Assembly (NCBI GenBank): GCA_002803225.1
Contig: NXFV01001380.1
Span: forward strand, 56,279-120,278
Direction: 5' to 3'
Length of the DNA: 64,000 nt
From: Gamarada debralockiae
Lineage: Eukaryota > Ascomycota > Leotiomycetes > Helotiales > Hyphodiscaceae
Shown: positions 11,754-22,061 of the stretch, in pieces
Layout of the letters: every line of letters starts with the position of its first letter
Numbering within the stretch: the stretch's first letter is position 1
Translations under genes and position numbers: made by a program
The notes under the pieces: model-generated
Told to the model about the DNA's origin: nothing
Database searches by the model: none
What the model saw: only the letters and a program-made list of their open reading frames with translations

Positions 11754-13383
11754 ATGAATACCCGCAACTCTGCGAGTTCAAAGTGCATCAATGTGCTCAC
11801 ACTTGGTAAATCTCAGGCCAAGGACCACGCCGCAAAGAAACCAACTAACGCCGACTATAGACGGAGGCGGTGTTCGTGGTCTTTCAACTCTCCTAATCCT
11901 GCGAGTCTTAATGCAATATATCAATGAAAGCATCCAAGTCCAAAGGCAGACAGAATCCGACACATCTGAGTACCAAGATGTCGAGCCTCATGATATATTC
12001 GACCTTGTCGCAGGCACAAGCACAGGCGGATTAATCGCCGTCATGCTCGGCAAATTAGGTATGACGGTGGAGCAGTGTATCGATGCATATCACCGGCTGT
12101 CCGCAACCATATTCGGGAGTAAACACCTGAGAGCAAGAGTCACTGGAGGCCTTGCTCCTGCAAGATATTCGGGATCGCGCATGAGGGAATGTATACGAGA
12201 ACTTATACAGCAACATCGGTCTTGCGTAGACCTGCCAATGGTTGCAGACGATGGCCGTGACAGAATTGCTTGGTAAGGAAATGTGTCCCAGACTCGATCA
12301 GAACAAAGAAATTGACATTCATCTAGTGCACTCATTTGTCGAGAACATCGGGACAAGTCGAGATACTCCGATTTCAAATCCGAGGCAGTCCCCATCTGCA
12401 GCCTTCCGTGCCCTAACCAACTTCCCTGCCTTGTTTGTGAAGCAGCACGGGCTACTTCGGCCGCACCAACTTTCTTTCCAGTTCAGAATATAAACGGCCG
12501 GTACTTTGCGGACGGAGGGATGGAGTTCAACAATCCGTCTCACAAGATCTTCGATCACTATACCGAGTTAAGCCGCGCCGAAGAGTCACGGAGATCTTCT
12601 GTGGCAACTGAGGCTGCTGTCGTCGGCGCACTCCACGGCGACCTTGACTTCTCCGAGGTCAGGTTTGTCAACCTTGGTACTGGTACTGAGCCGAAGGATC
12701 TCGAGGAGCTTCGCAACCAGTGGAACTTCGCCTTTCTCGTACCCGGAGCTCTCCGCATGCTTCTCTTCTTGAAGACAAATCTCACGAAGATGGCTACCAA
12801 CTCCGAGAGAGTGGCACAAACCATGAGGACGCTGGCCCACGTTGCAGAGGGCGGGAAGTTCAACGTCAAGTATAAGAGGTTCAGTGCTGACAATGGGGTC
12901 TGCTTCATCAAAATGGACAAATACAAAAAGCTTGGTGAGATTGAGACTCTGACTCTGAAGTACTTGGAGAAGCCAAAGATACAAATAGAGCTGCGCCGGC
13001 TTGCGGATGAAATTGCGAGCGACTATCTCGAGAAGCATTCTCCCAGGGCACGTCGTGCAGCACTTGATAGATTGACGGTCCCTGGACCTAGTACAGGACG
13101 ACCTCAAACCCCAGTATCTCAATCATCGCCAATGTCTCTGCAAACGCCGCCATGTCAACCGGCCCAACTCTCTCCGCAGAGCACGGAGACTCAACCGAGC
13201 ACGAGATTGTCAACTGATCGCTCAGAAGGCAGCGCAGACAACACTCCTTCTCGAAACTCTTCAACAGAAGGAACGAGCGCTGCTCCTAGCATGGATTCCA
13301 GTCCTCTCAGGCAGGCCACCAATGCGGTTGGCTCACTGCTGGAGGCAAATGTTGGTAGTAGTGGTCCCGTGCTGCCAACCTGA
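11754..13383 (+). CDS. Patatin-like phospholipase with intact catalytic dyad
   Basis: Exons 11754-11805, 11861-12272 and 12327-13383 give 1521 nt and 506 aa. Intron 1 (55 bp) ends CTAACGCCGACTATAG and rebuilds the oxyanion motif DGGGVRG (residues 18-24). The nucleophile elbow GTSTGG places Ser71. Intron 2 (54 bp, GTAAGG to CTAG) removes what would be in-frame stops and joins CALICREH to the conserved CEAARATSAAPTFF. The catalytic Asp is in ADGG (Asp217), followed by FNNPS. A Ser/Thr/Pro-rich low-complexity tail of about 110 residues follows the domain. Patatins hydrolyse acyl chains from phospholipids or galactolipids. In fungi such domains also occur as NLR effectors and lone proteins linked to programmed cell death. 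The substrate here is unknown. It may share regulation with the divergent neighbour, which lacks the serine. Confidence 0.9.
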
Positions 13384-14144
13384 TGGTTGACACTGAACGA
13401 TTGGGGACACAATCACACAGCTGCTATCACTCGAAGCAGTATTAGCGCCCTTACGGCAGTCGCGAGACTATGCTCTGCATATGTCGCCAATATACCCGTG
13501 TTCGAGGTCGACTCGGAGTCGACCCGTTGACATAGATGTGATGTTGAAGGAAGGAGAAGGAGGCCAAGGAAGATAAAGTGTAAGATGAGGGTGTATTGAC
13601 TTTTAGGGTCGCACGGGTCATGTACGAGTACAGTAGTCGCTAAAATGTAATCACTGAAGTCCACTTAAAATTAGTGATCACATCGCTAAATTTCAGGCTT
13701 TAATTACTGAACTTGGCGACCAACCCCCCTGAGAATTTTTGCTAAAGTCGCTAGCACCCACCAAAGGGATAATGGACAAGGAAAATCATATAATTAACGT
13801 ATATTGATCGTCGGGTTTAGCTGTTCTAATTAATAGAAACCAAGGCCTACTTCGGCCCAGCCCGACCTAAAGCTACCTAAGTCTATTTTCACCCCTTTAT
13901 GACTTTCAATTGTTATCCTCTGCACGTGCTCCTCTACCTCATCGTCCTTAATTTTCGATTTCGCAATCCGAGTTGGATTTCAAGCGGAAGATCACTTATT
14001 TTTGACAGAATTCGCCAAGAGCTCACTAACATGCTCCACAGCGTGTGAATCTTCTCGGAAGTTCAGAGGAAGCTCTTTCAGCTGTCTAAATTCATGTAGC
14101 TCATCGATCATAAAGTCTATCTATCATACCTCAACCCCTCAAAA
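13384..14144. other. Intergenic, AT-rich, no gene seen
   Basis: This lies between the 3' end of the patatin gene and the 3' end of the D-amino-acid oxidase gene. It holds a 9-bp-arm palindrome at 13506-13524 and an AT-rich stretch at 13650-13960. No protein-like frame is visible. Confidence 0.5.
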
Positions 14145-15418
14145 CTACAGCTTCGCCTTCGGCGCCAGGACCTCATCCACAAGCTCCACCGCACCCTCAG
14201 CACATCCATAGCTCCCCTGATATCCCCATCCCCCATGCCCATAATTATGCACCACCCAGTTCTCCCCAACCCTCTCCTTCTCAATCCTAGCCCCACCCTC
14301 CCTCAACGGTCTCAATCCCACTCCATGTCTAATCACACTCAGTGCCTCAATTCCCCTCCCTCCCGTCAACGCAGGACAGATCTCAACCGCCCGTTTCATA
14401 ATCCTCAAAGCCTGATTAGGATCCGGTTGACTCTCCCAATTATTCTTCTGATACGTCCCACCGAGAATCGTTCCACCGCCCGCAGCACGCTTCATGACAT
14501 AGCATACTTCATCGTCGCCGTCGTCGGTCCCAGAGATCGTGAGCATGACGCCGGGATCGTTGCGGACTACGACTATTTGGCCTCGGACGGGGATGACGGA
14601 TTTATCCTTGACGCCTCCCAATTTCGATGCTAGCAGTCCAGTGCAGTTGACAATCAAGTCGGCCTTGTTGCCAGAAGCGTGCATGTTGGCAGCATCGGAG
14701 ATATGTGATAGCACACCTCGTTTGAATACGGCGCCGTGCTTGAGGCATTGGGAGACCAGGTAGGGGAGGTAGATTGCTGTGTTGATACAGACTGATGTGA
14801 AGGCGGTCGCTGAATCTGCTGCGGCGGGAAGTTCTGACTTAGGGAGGACTCGGAAGCCGGGGACGACGTCTTTGAACCAGGGGTTTGTGGAGAGGAGTTC
14901 ATTGAACCATTGGCCGGTTGTTGCTTCGGCATCTTTGTCGCGGTTCAGAATGACGGCATCTGAGAAGCATCAGCAATATTCAAGTTCGGATCAAAGATTG
15001 TGGTGTGTGAAAGGTCAATGGCTGTGTGCTAGAAAGGATGACTTACTTTGAAAATGTATTCCAGCTTCAGGTACATCCTTCGCAAGACGAGCAAGCTCTG
15101 GCCATGTCTTCTTTTCCCATCTACAACCAGCAGTATCTGCCATCCTGAAATTTTTGTCAACAAAGTCCCACGTGATACCAGAAATGGTCGTGTGACCTAC
15201 GGAAGATAGTTTGCTCCCGCCCAAGGACTCGTGTATTCGACGTCATAGTCTCCAGGCATGTGTTTTGCAACAACGGTAATCCTGTAAGAAGGATTCTTGG
15301 AAAGCTGGAGAGCAGTTGTCAAGCCTGACACGCCGGCGCTATCAAGGTATAAGCTGATGGATCTGATCAGGACCCAGTGCCAAAGTTTTGCTCACCCCAC
15401 TACCACGATATTTGGCAT
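14145..15418 (-). CDS. D-amino-acid oxidase, peroxisomal (FAD-dependent)
   Basis: Exons in gene order are 15418-15396, 15338-15201, 15144-15047 and 14959-14145. They total 1074 nt and 357 aa, the usual length for this enzyme. The N-terminus MPNIVVVGAGVSGL is the FAD-binding Rossmann motif (GAGVSG, residues 8-13), restored by splicing across the first intron. The C-terminal half has LIVNCTGL, GVGLRPLREGGARIE and the VVHNYGHGGWGYQGSYG block that are diagnostic for DAAO. The enzyme oxidises D-amino acids to 2-oxo acids, ammonia and hydrogen peroxide. The last three residues are AKL, a canonical-type PTS1, so peroxisomal location is expected. All three introns (57, 56 and 87 bp) have GT/AG ends. 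D-aspartate oxidase is the main alternative within the same family. Confidence 0.92.
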
Positions 15419-16071
15419 CTTGGAAAGATTGAAGTGAAATTCTAGTTTGAAAGGAGACAGTAGATGAAGATCTAAGACCCTAGAATGGAATGCGAGAGAA
15501 TTCGAGAATAGGATAATTAAATAAGAGAAAAGAAACTTAACTTCTACCTCAAGTGGCAATTGTTGAGACAAGATTTTAAATCCCACTTTTGATAGTATCG
15601 TACGACGGTACCAAGCTCTAAAGCGCGCCGCGTCTAACAAAGAGCCGCAGAATGGAAACTCACAACTGAAATTCGTTTCTTCCTTATTGGTCGAAAGGTC
15701 CAACGTCGTCATCTAATTTCAAGGCATCCACACTTTTTGGTTTGGGCCTTAAAACTTTCCATCAGAAGTCAGCATCTCTTCAGCTTTCGATTGGGTGGTT
15801 AACGGATCATCTTTGTTCCATCCCGAGAGTCTAATCCCAAAACGCGCTTAGTCTCCTCGCTAATAACTTATCGCTGTAATCAGCACCTCGCGTCCGCATC
15901 ATCTGTGCTTGCTCAATTGTGTCGGGTTCACAATAGGGAGTGGACTGCTATTCAGTTCATATCCAAAATCCACTGCCCTCTACAAATATTTGCAACTGCT
16001 CTCTTTCATTCATGCAGTGCTCTCGTCTTCCTTACCCCTTCTTCTAATCGCAACAACCGTCGTTGCACATC
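15419..16071. promoter_or_regulatory. Divergent promoter region between the DAAO and OTU genes
   Basis: The region separates two divergently transcribed start codons by 653 bp. The part next to the OTU gene is CT-rich (about 15960-16060), as is common upstream of fungal start sites. No specific operator was recognised. Confidence 0.45.
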
Positions 16072-17724
16072 ATGGGTCGCTCGCAAGAAGAATTCCCCCA
16101 GCTCAAGGCTTTGGGCCTGAAAGCCTGTGAAATCCGCGGTGATGGTAAGTCCACGAGACCACCCAGAACGCTGCATTCTCCCCAACTTCACGTATCTTGA
16201 GTGATAAATACTAATACATTATCTGCTTCTATAGGCAATTGTCTCTTTAATGCCCTCTCTGATCAGCTTTACGGAGATCAGAACAAACACCACGAGATCC
16301 GCAGAAATGTGATTCAATACATGCGCGACAATCCTGACGACTTCAAACCATTTATTACCGTAGGCCAAGGCCAACGCCGCAATCCTAAGAGAAAGAATGC
16401 TGGCGCGTTCTCTTCTCAATTCTCTTTCGTGGCTGCCACAGAAGAGCAAACCGAGCGTGCCTGGGAGGAATACCTGGAGCAAATGGCGAAGGGCGGCACG
16501 TACGGAGACAATATGGAGATCCGGGCTTTTACGAAGGCATACAACACCGACCTCAAAATCTTTCAATACAACTTAGCATTATACACTCGAGCTCATGACG
16601 ATGGAGCCGTTCGACCCATTGCATATATTGCATATCATGTACGTGTCCCATAAATTTAATTTTCGAAAGCGCACTGACTTTTTCGATAGACTTGGGAACA
16701 CTACTCATCAATCCGAAATATCAATGGTCCATTCATAGGCCTCCCTGAGGTTCGAGAGAAGCAGCTTTCACCAGAAGAAGAGGCCCAGATGAAGGCTGCT
16801 ACTCCCAAGACCGCCCCAATCCAAGATTGGATGATTCAAAACATCATGACCGCTACCCCCCATCTAGCTATGGACGAGGCCGCAATCCGAAAGAAACTTG
16901 AGGAGAATGGCGGAAATCTCGATGTTACTCTCAGCAAGTTGCTCGACACGGGATACCTCAGTAGCAATCCTCCAAGTCCTGGGAGCTACTCTCAATCAGG
17001 CGGCTCAAGCATCGAGCGAGACGCTGATAGTGATGACGACGAGATTTACGGTCCCAACAAGAGACAGAATCGTCGCATGAGCCGAGCCTCGAAGGCATCG
17101 CGCAAGAGCAATGATCTCCCCATCAGCATCGATCCGGATTTGAACGCAATTCCTACTATTGAGCTCACTGAACCTGATTCCCAAATTTCATCCAAGCTTC
17201 CTCCCCCATCACAACTACCGCCCATCTCACGGCTTCCCGTCAAGTCAGAACTGCCCGAGGTATCAGGAAACGTCGACGAGATCATGCTTGGCGAGACTCT
17301 AGCTCGCAAGACCAAGAAGCTCCATGACGATGATGACTGGGCTCCTTCGGACGACGGTAATGACGATGACTTCAAGCCTGATGAAGATAACGATGCTATA
17401 TCCTCGTACTCCGCATCCAGTCGCTCCGCTTCTGTCAGTTTTAGCTCTACTCCACCACCACGCATTACCATAAAGCTCAACACTCGCAACAACAAGAGCA
17501 TGCAAAAGCAACACGGACCTCAGAAGAAGAAGCCTACCGCTCGCGAGCGCAAAGACCTGAAGAAGGCAGCTCAGAAGCAAGCTCGTAAGGAGAGCAAGCG
17601 CATCAACGCCACCACCACCAGTCACCCTCAACTCGCAACCTCTACTGTCTCCATCAACCAAAACCGCAACCGCAACTCACCTCCCATGGAGCAAGTCATG
17701 GGCATGAAAACACTCTACATCTGA
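16072..17724 (+). CDS. OTU-family deubiquitinase with UBA/CUE-like domain (OTUD3-like)
   Basis: Exons 16072-16144, 16235-16638 and 16690-17724 give 1512 nt and 503 aa. The first intron (90 bp) splits the catalytic motif; splicing gives RGDGNCLFNALSDQL with Asp24 and nucleophile Cys27. The second intron (51 bp) joins the C-terminal part of the OTU domain, giving HTWEHYSSI with catalytic His163. The domain spans about residues 15-170. A helical segment at about 205-245 (IQNIM...AAIRKKLEENGGNLDVTLSKLL) looks like a UBA or CUE ubiquitin-binding domain. The rest is acidic and Ser-rich, then strongly Lys/Arg-rich near the end (KKKPTARERKDLKK), suggesting nuclear or nucleic-acid contact. OTU proteins are cysteine proteases that cleave ubiquitin chains. 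Chain preference cannot be told from sequence. Confidence 0.9.
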
Positions 17725-19674
17725 TCTTCTTGGACCTGATCTCTTGGCCAGCACGAGGAAACTCTACGTCTGATCAATCATCTTGGTCACATCACACACA
17801 CTTTGTATACCCAGACATTTGTACCACCATGTCTTTTATCACAGCATCTGCATTGAGCGATGGCGTATGGACGGAAAGAAAGACGGTCTCGTTGATATCT
17901 CTGAAGCGCTCAGTGATATCAGAAAGGAAACGACGACCTGGCGTTCTGCATATTTGATTTTAGAAGGGAGGGCGTTTGCATAAGCAAGAAGGCTTGCATC
18001 AAGATTTGGCTCCGCCATCTACAAGTCCTTAAGACTTTTGCCTTGCATTACATGGAAGCTTCGGGATCTCTGATGAATGGTAGATTCGAGGTGGATTGTG
18101 TGCATGGAAGGAAGCTTGGAATCACAGAAGTGGTTTCGATAAAGCTAGGTCTGCATAGAGACTTCAATCAGGATCATTGATGGGAATTCTTTGGTTCGTG
18201 ATGAGGTCTAGACTTTGGTATTTAGTTACCTACCTTGAGAAGCAGAATACCAGGGACATTGAATGCAAATATCTTGTCATCATGATTTCTCCCTCTCCTT
18301 TCAAATTCCAATCCTCCAACAGTTGGATGTGACGGTGCCCCACTGTCAGCCCTAACTTCCAACCCTACCCCTATTGCTTACCTGACCCTCTCATACGGGT
18401 AGGGCTGACCCCTCGATTCTGCACGCAATCCTGAAATCCTCCCAATGTGAAACAATTGCGTCACCTGATAGAATTCGCTAAACCAAATTAAGCTCCCCCT
18501 GATAATCAGGAGGTTGGGGGTTTTTTTTTCGACGAATGACAGCGCTTTATTCAAGAAACTAGTCTGGGTTCAACAACAAACTTTTCGATGCTTGAAAATT
18601 TCAGGAGGTTGGGATTTTCTTGGGCGAATAATGAGGAGGCCTTTCAGTTCTGGGAAAGGAGTTTCGGGTTGGGAAACGGAAAGAAGTTGCGATCGAAGGG
18701 GTTGCAGGTCGCGACTTCCCTCTTTCTCCTTATTTTTTTGGGAAGACGATTCAAGGAGACGTCGGCCTGGACGAAGTCGGGTTGTTCATCTGCGCAAGTT
18801 TTTCCTTTACCCCGTTCTTGAATGATGATGATTTCAAACCACTGAAGCCAGTTGCTCCCGTTGAGTGACGAAAGTCCTGAGATCTCCAACGGCTGAGCTT
18901 TTGAAATTGTTGGCCCTTTGAGGAGTAATATTTTGCGCATATTTCAGGGTATTTGCCGATATTGTGCATATGTACAAAGAACAATCGCTCAGATAGTATG
19001 ACGATTCAGTTTGATGCGCTGGACGCGTAGGTGGATCATGGGATTTGGATGAGGTTGGACAAGCGGCGGCACGCTCCCTTTAGTGGTTGACATGCCGTGC
19101 GACCATGTTTCTCTATCGGTTTATGGATGGTCATTCAAGTGAGTGTCTGGTTGGAATCAACCCTCAAATTTGCTCAAATGCAGAATCATGCAATCACGCA
19201 GCAGCTGCAACTGTGCTTCCACGGAGCCAACCATGAATTCCAACGAGGTGTACTAGTAAACCCGAAAACCGAAGCCCAATGCCTGTATCATGCTTCCATA
19301 TGCAGATATATCTGCGTGAAAATACCCCTCTATCCATCCGATCTACCTCTCCACCCACAATGTCCACCCAAGCCAACATCCATACCCCGCCAGCTACCAC
19401 CGCCAATGCAAGATTTAGCATGGGAAGGCAAACCCACAACCATTTCCGCCCTTGTCATCAATAGCACAGTTTCCTTACATTCCATCAGAATCCAGCCAGG
19501 ATTGTACTAATTTCCTGCATACTAGCACTAGGAGCCCAAGATCCTAGGCAACCTAGCTTGTCTTTATTGAAATGCATTATCGCGATGCATTCATTCATGT
19601 CTAGAGACCACATCTTAACTTTCTTCACCCTCTATAATCTATCGCCCTCAATTCTGAGTTCGATCCAACAAGCC
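17725..19674. other. Intergenic region, no gene seen
   Basis: About 1.95 kb with only short random-looking frames. It contains a small inverted repeat (GTCAGCCCTA at 18345-18354 against its complement at 18400-18409). An AGGAGGTTGGG motif is repeated near 18510 and 18605. The longest frame (19097-19510, +) shows no family resemblance and I did not call it. Confidence 0.4.
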
Positions 19675-20430
19675 CTATGACTTGATTTCCCGCAAATAAC
19701 TACCTTCTTCAGCCTCCCAGAACCAAACCCTCGATATCCAATGCATTTCCCGACCTCTCATCTCGGAATCCTTACTGCTAACCTCGGTAAGCTGGCCCAT
19801 TGCACCCAAAAGCTCATTTTCTCGCTTTATGTCAAACCCCAAGACATTTACAACCGTCCGAAAGTACTTGGTATTGAGACTGATCCCTGCGAACGAGTCG
19901 ATGGCTCTTTTTTGAGCATTTCAGGCCGACGAGGTACTCGGTGAAGTACCGATACATATCGTCTATACGAAGATCCAGTTCGAGGATCTCAGTATTTGGG
20001 ACGCAGAGAAGAGTAGAGCGAAGTAAGGAAGGTAGAGACGTTGTCGGGCTGGCTCGTCAAAGTGTACCCGTGGGCGTTTACTGCTGTAGTTGTCAGAATT
20101 TAACTTAAAAACGCTGATTGCGCTAGGTTGAATTTTGCTCGATATGAACCCCAAGGTGCTTAACATTAGAGAGAATCCTGTCGGACAAATCGTGGAAGTT
20201 CCAGCCATTAGATTTTCTCAGGACCATGACAGAGTTCGACCGCAAGAGGATATCTACGAGCTCTTCCTTCATTTTCTTGTTTCCTCGGGCGGCCAGTAGT
20301 AGAGCTGGTGTCTTCGGTTTTCGTTCCAACCGAAGAGAGGCCAGTATATCTTTCTCGAAGCTCGGTTGGAAGAATGTTGTTTGTCGGCTCGTTGGCAATT
20401 GGATTGGTAATGAAGGCAGGGTGGTAGTTT
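19675..20430 (-). pseudogene. Decayed gene of an unrecognised fungal family (copy A)
   Basis: Read in gene order, coding-like sequence continues but changes frame at least three times. First block, to about 20123: PALLLAARGNKK...GWNFHDLSDRILSNVKHLGVHI. After a 1-nt shift: RVHFDEPARQRLYLPYFALLF. After a second shift near 19995, at a run of three C: EILELDLRIDDMYRYFTEYLVGLK. After a third near 19915, at a run of six A: AIDSFAGISLNTKYF and a C-terminus ending FWEAEEGSYLREIKS, stop at 19675-19677. No in-frame ATG is found at the 5' end. The same PAL, G-x-FHD-[LM]-S and C-terminal W-W/E-[AS]-x-EEG motifs recur in the neighbouring plus-strand copy B. I do not recognise the family. Confidence 0.65.
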
Positions 20431-20903
20431 ATTTGGGGATTGAAGTGATTTTCTAGGGTTGTCTAAAGTTTAGAAAAGGTGTCTTATACTGAAAACTTTG
20501 AATTCACAGCAGGGATTTGGTGTTTGTGCCTCTGAGTGAATTGGATGGAAGGGAGGCGAAGGTAAACAAAAGCAAGCTCAATTGTTCATTGTCTAAACGA
20601 CCGAAAAATAATCGAGGACACCCTGATAAAACTTCTCGGACCCTAAAATGACGAACCAATTCACGGCAGTGAAGTGTACCACGAGGATCCAACTTTAGCA
20701 AGTTGCCTGGGAAGCGAAGCATCTATTCACTTTTGAGTCTGGCAACGCTGTTCACACATTATTCTATTATCGATCCTCAATGCAATCCACTGTTCTATTG
20801 TTCATTTGCTATAGTTTACAATTATATAAATGTTTCGCGTCCTTAACTTGCTGTCTTTCATTCCAAGAGCTACACATCGCATTACATCGCATCATTGCTC
20901 AAG
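20431..20903. other. Spacer between two head-to-head decayed paralogues
   Basis: About 470 bp between the 5' ends of the two broken genes, presumably their former promoters. I see nothing else in it. Confidence 0.4.
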
Positions 20904-22061
20904 ATGTCTTTTGCAACGCCCGACCCCAAAGTCCCTGCCAAGCAGAAGGATATCCAAGATGAATCCGTCCTCAGGCTCACTCCAATCGATCCCTGAAGAC
21001 CTCACCATCGAATGCCTTAAGAATCCATTTGCAACCGCTCCCCGACCGATCTAGCCCATCTCCAACCCTCCAATCAGCTCTTATCTTCGACGAAGTTAAA
21101 GAGAGGCCGGTCGCTAAATCTGCTCTCAACCTCAATTCTGAAGAGGGGGAGGAAGAACTTGCTAGACTTACTTGGAAACGCATCAAGCACAACGCCCCGG
21201 AGGAAGAAGTCGCTGAGCCTACCTTGGCGAAATTGAAGAATCTGCTCCCAAGCGAATCAAACACAGCACAGGAGAGGAACAACCCGCCAAACCTACCATT
21301 AAGCGCATCAAAGGCACCAAACTGTCCTCTGCTCCCCAATCACTCCGGCCGTTTCCCACCAGAGACTAGGGAGATGATCTTCACTCTCTGCGATTTGAAG
21401 TGGCAGGCAGAAGCCCCCATCTCATCCGGCTCTTCGCCAAGATCCACAACTACATACTGAAGCCATGAGAGTATTCTTCAAGCTGGAAAACACCCTCTCT
21501 TTGAACGGAAGGAATGGCGGGAGCTTTTCATGATATGTCCGTTGACACGACTCTCACTATCAAGAAGATCAAGATCGAGATCAAGTGAGTCCATCGCACC
21601 CAAACCTCAAACCTAGAGACATTTGCTGATGACGATTTACACAGGGAATACAGAACGAACCCCAAGTTCGGCAAACGCAAGCACCAGCCCAAGACGATCC
21701 AAGTTCCTCACTTCAAGAAGATCAAGCCCGTCTGCTCTTGACCCACCAACGCCCGCGAAGTCGTCATCGAAGGCACATTCCGCAAGTCCATCCCCGCATC
21801 TTAAGCAACTTCGAGCACTACCTTTCCGGCTTCCAACAACGCCTCAAGAAAATCACGCTTGGTCTGCGCTTTGGGAATGAGTTTCCGCCAACAGAGGAGA
21901 CTGCGAAGATGACGGCCAGGATTAATAAGCTGTTGAAGGTTGAGCAGCATGATAATAAGGTTACGGGCTGTATTAGGCGGAGTGGACGGATTAGGAGGCT
22001 GGATTGGTGTTGGAAGTCGCCGGATGAAGAGGGGAAGTTTTTGAGAAGGATTAAATTGTGA
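20904..22061 (+). pseudogene. Decayed gene of the same unrecognised family (copy B)
   Basis: It begins with an ATG at 20904 (MSFATPDPKVPAKQKD), but the frame hits TGA at about 20994. Coding-like sequence then resumes in other frames. One block contains FPPETREMIFTLCDLKWQ, an LPPE-I-R-like motif common at the front of fungal F-box-like proteins. After a shift near 21405 comes PALRQDPQLHTEAMRVFF, and after another near 21515 comes FHDMSVDTTLTIKKIKIEI. A plausible intron (GTGAGT at about 21584 to CACAG at about 21644) follows. The last block, 21738-22061, ends WCWKSPDEEGKFLRRIKL. The PAL, FHD-M-S and C-terminal motifs match copy A, so the two are paralogues. Several frameshifts mean it cannot make a full protein. 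Confidence 0.65.

Noticed and set aside
12273..12326. Frameshift in the intact patatin gene
   Set aside because: The apparent break is a 54-bp intron (GTAAGG to CTAG); splicing restores the conserved CEAARATSAAPTFF and ADGG region.
13506..13524. Palindrome GGTCGACTC-G-GAGTCGACC as an operator
   Set aside because: Short and in a 3'-3' intergenic region, so a promoter role is unlikely; noted only as a chance-level structure.
18514..18940. Overlapping frames on both strands
   Set aside because: Both strands carry frames of about 100 codons; neither shows family features.
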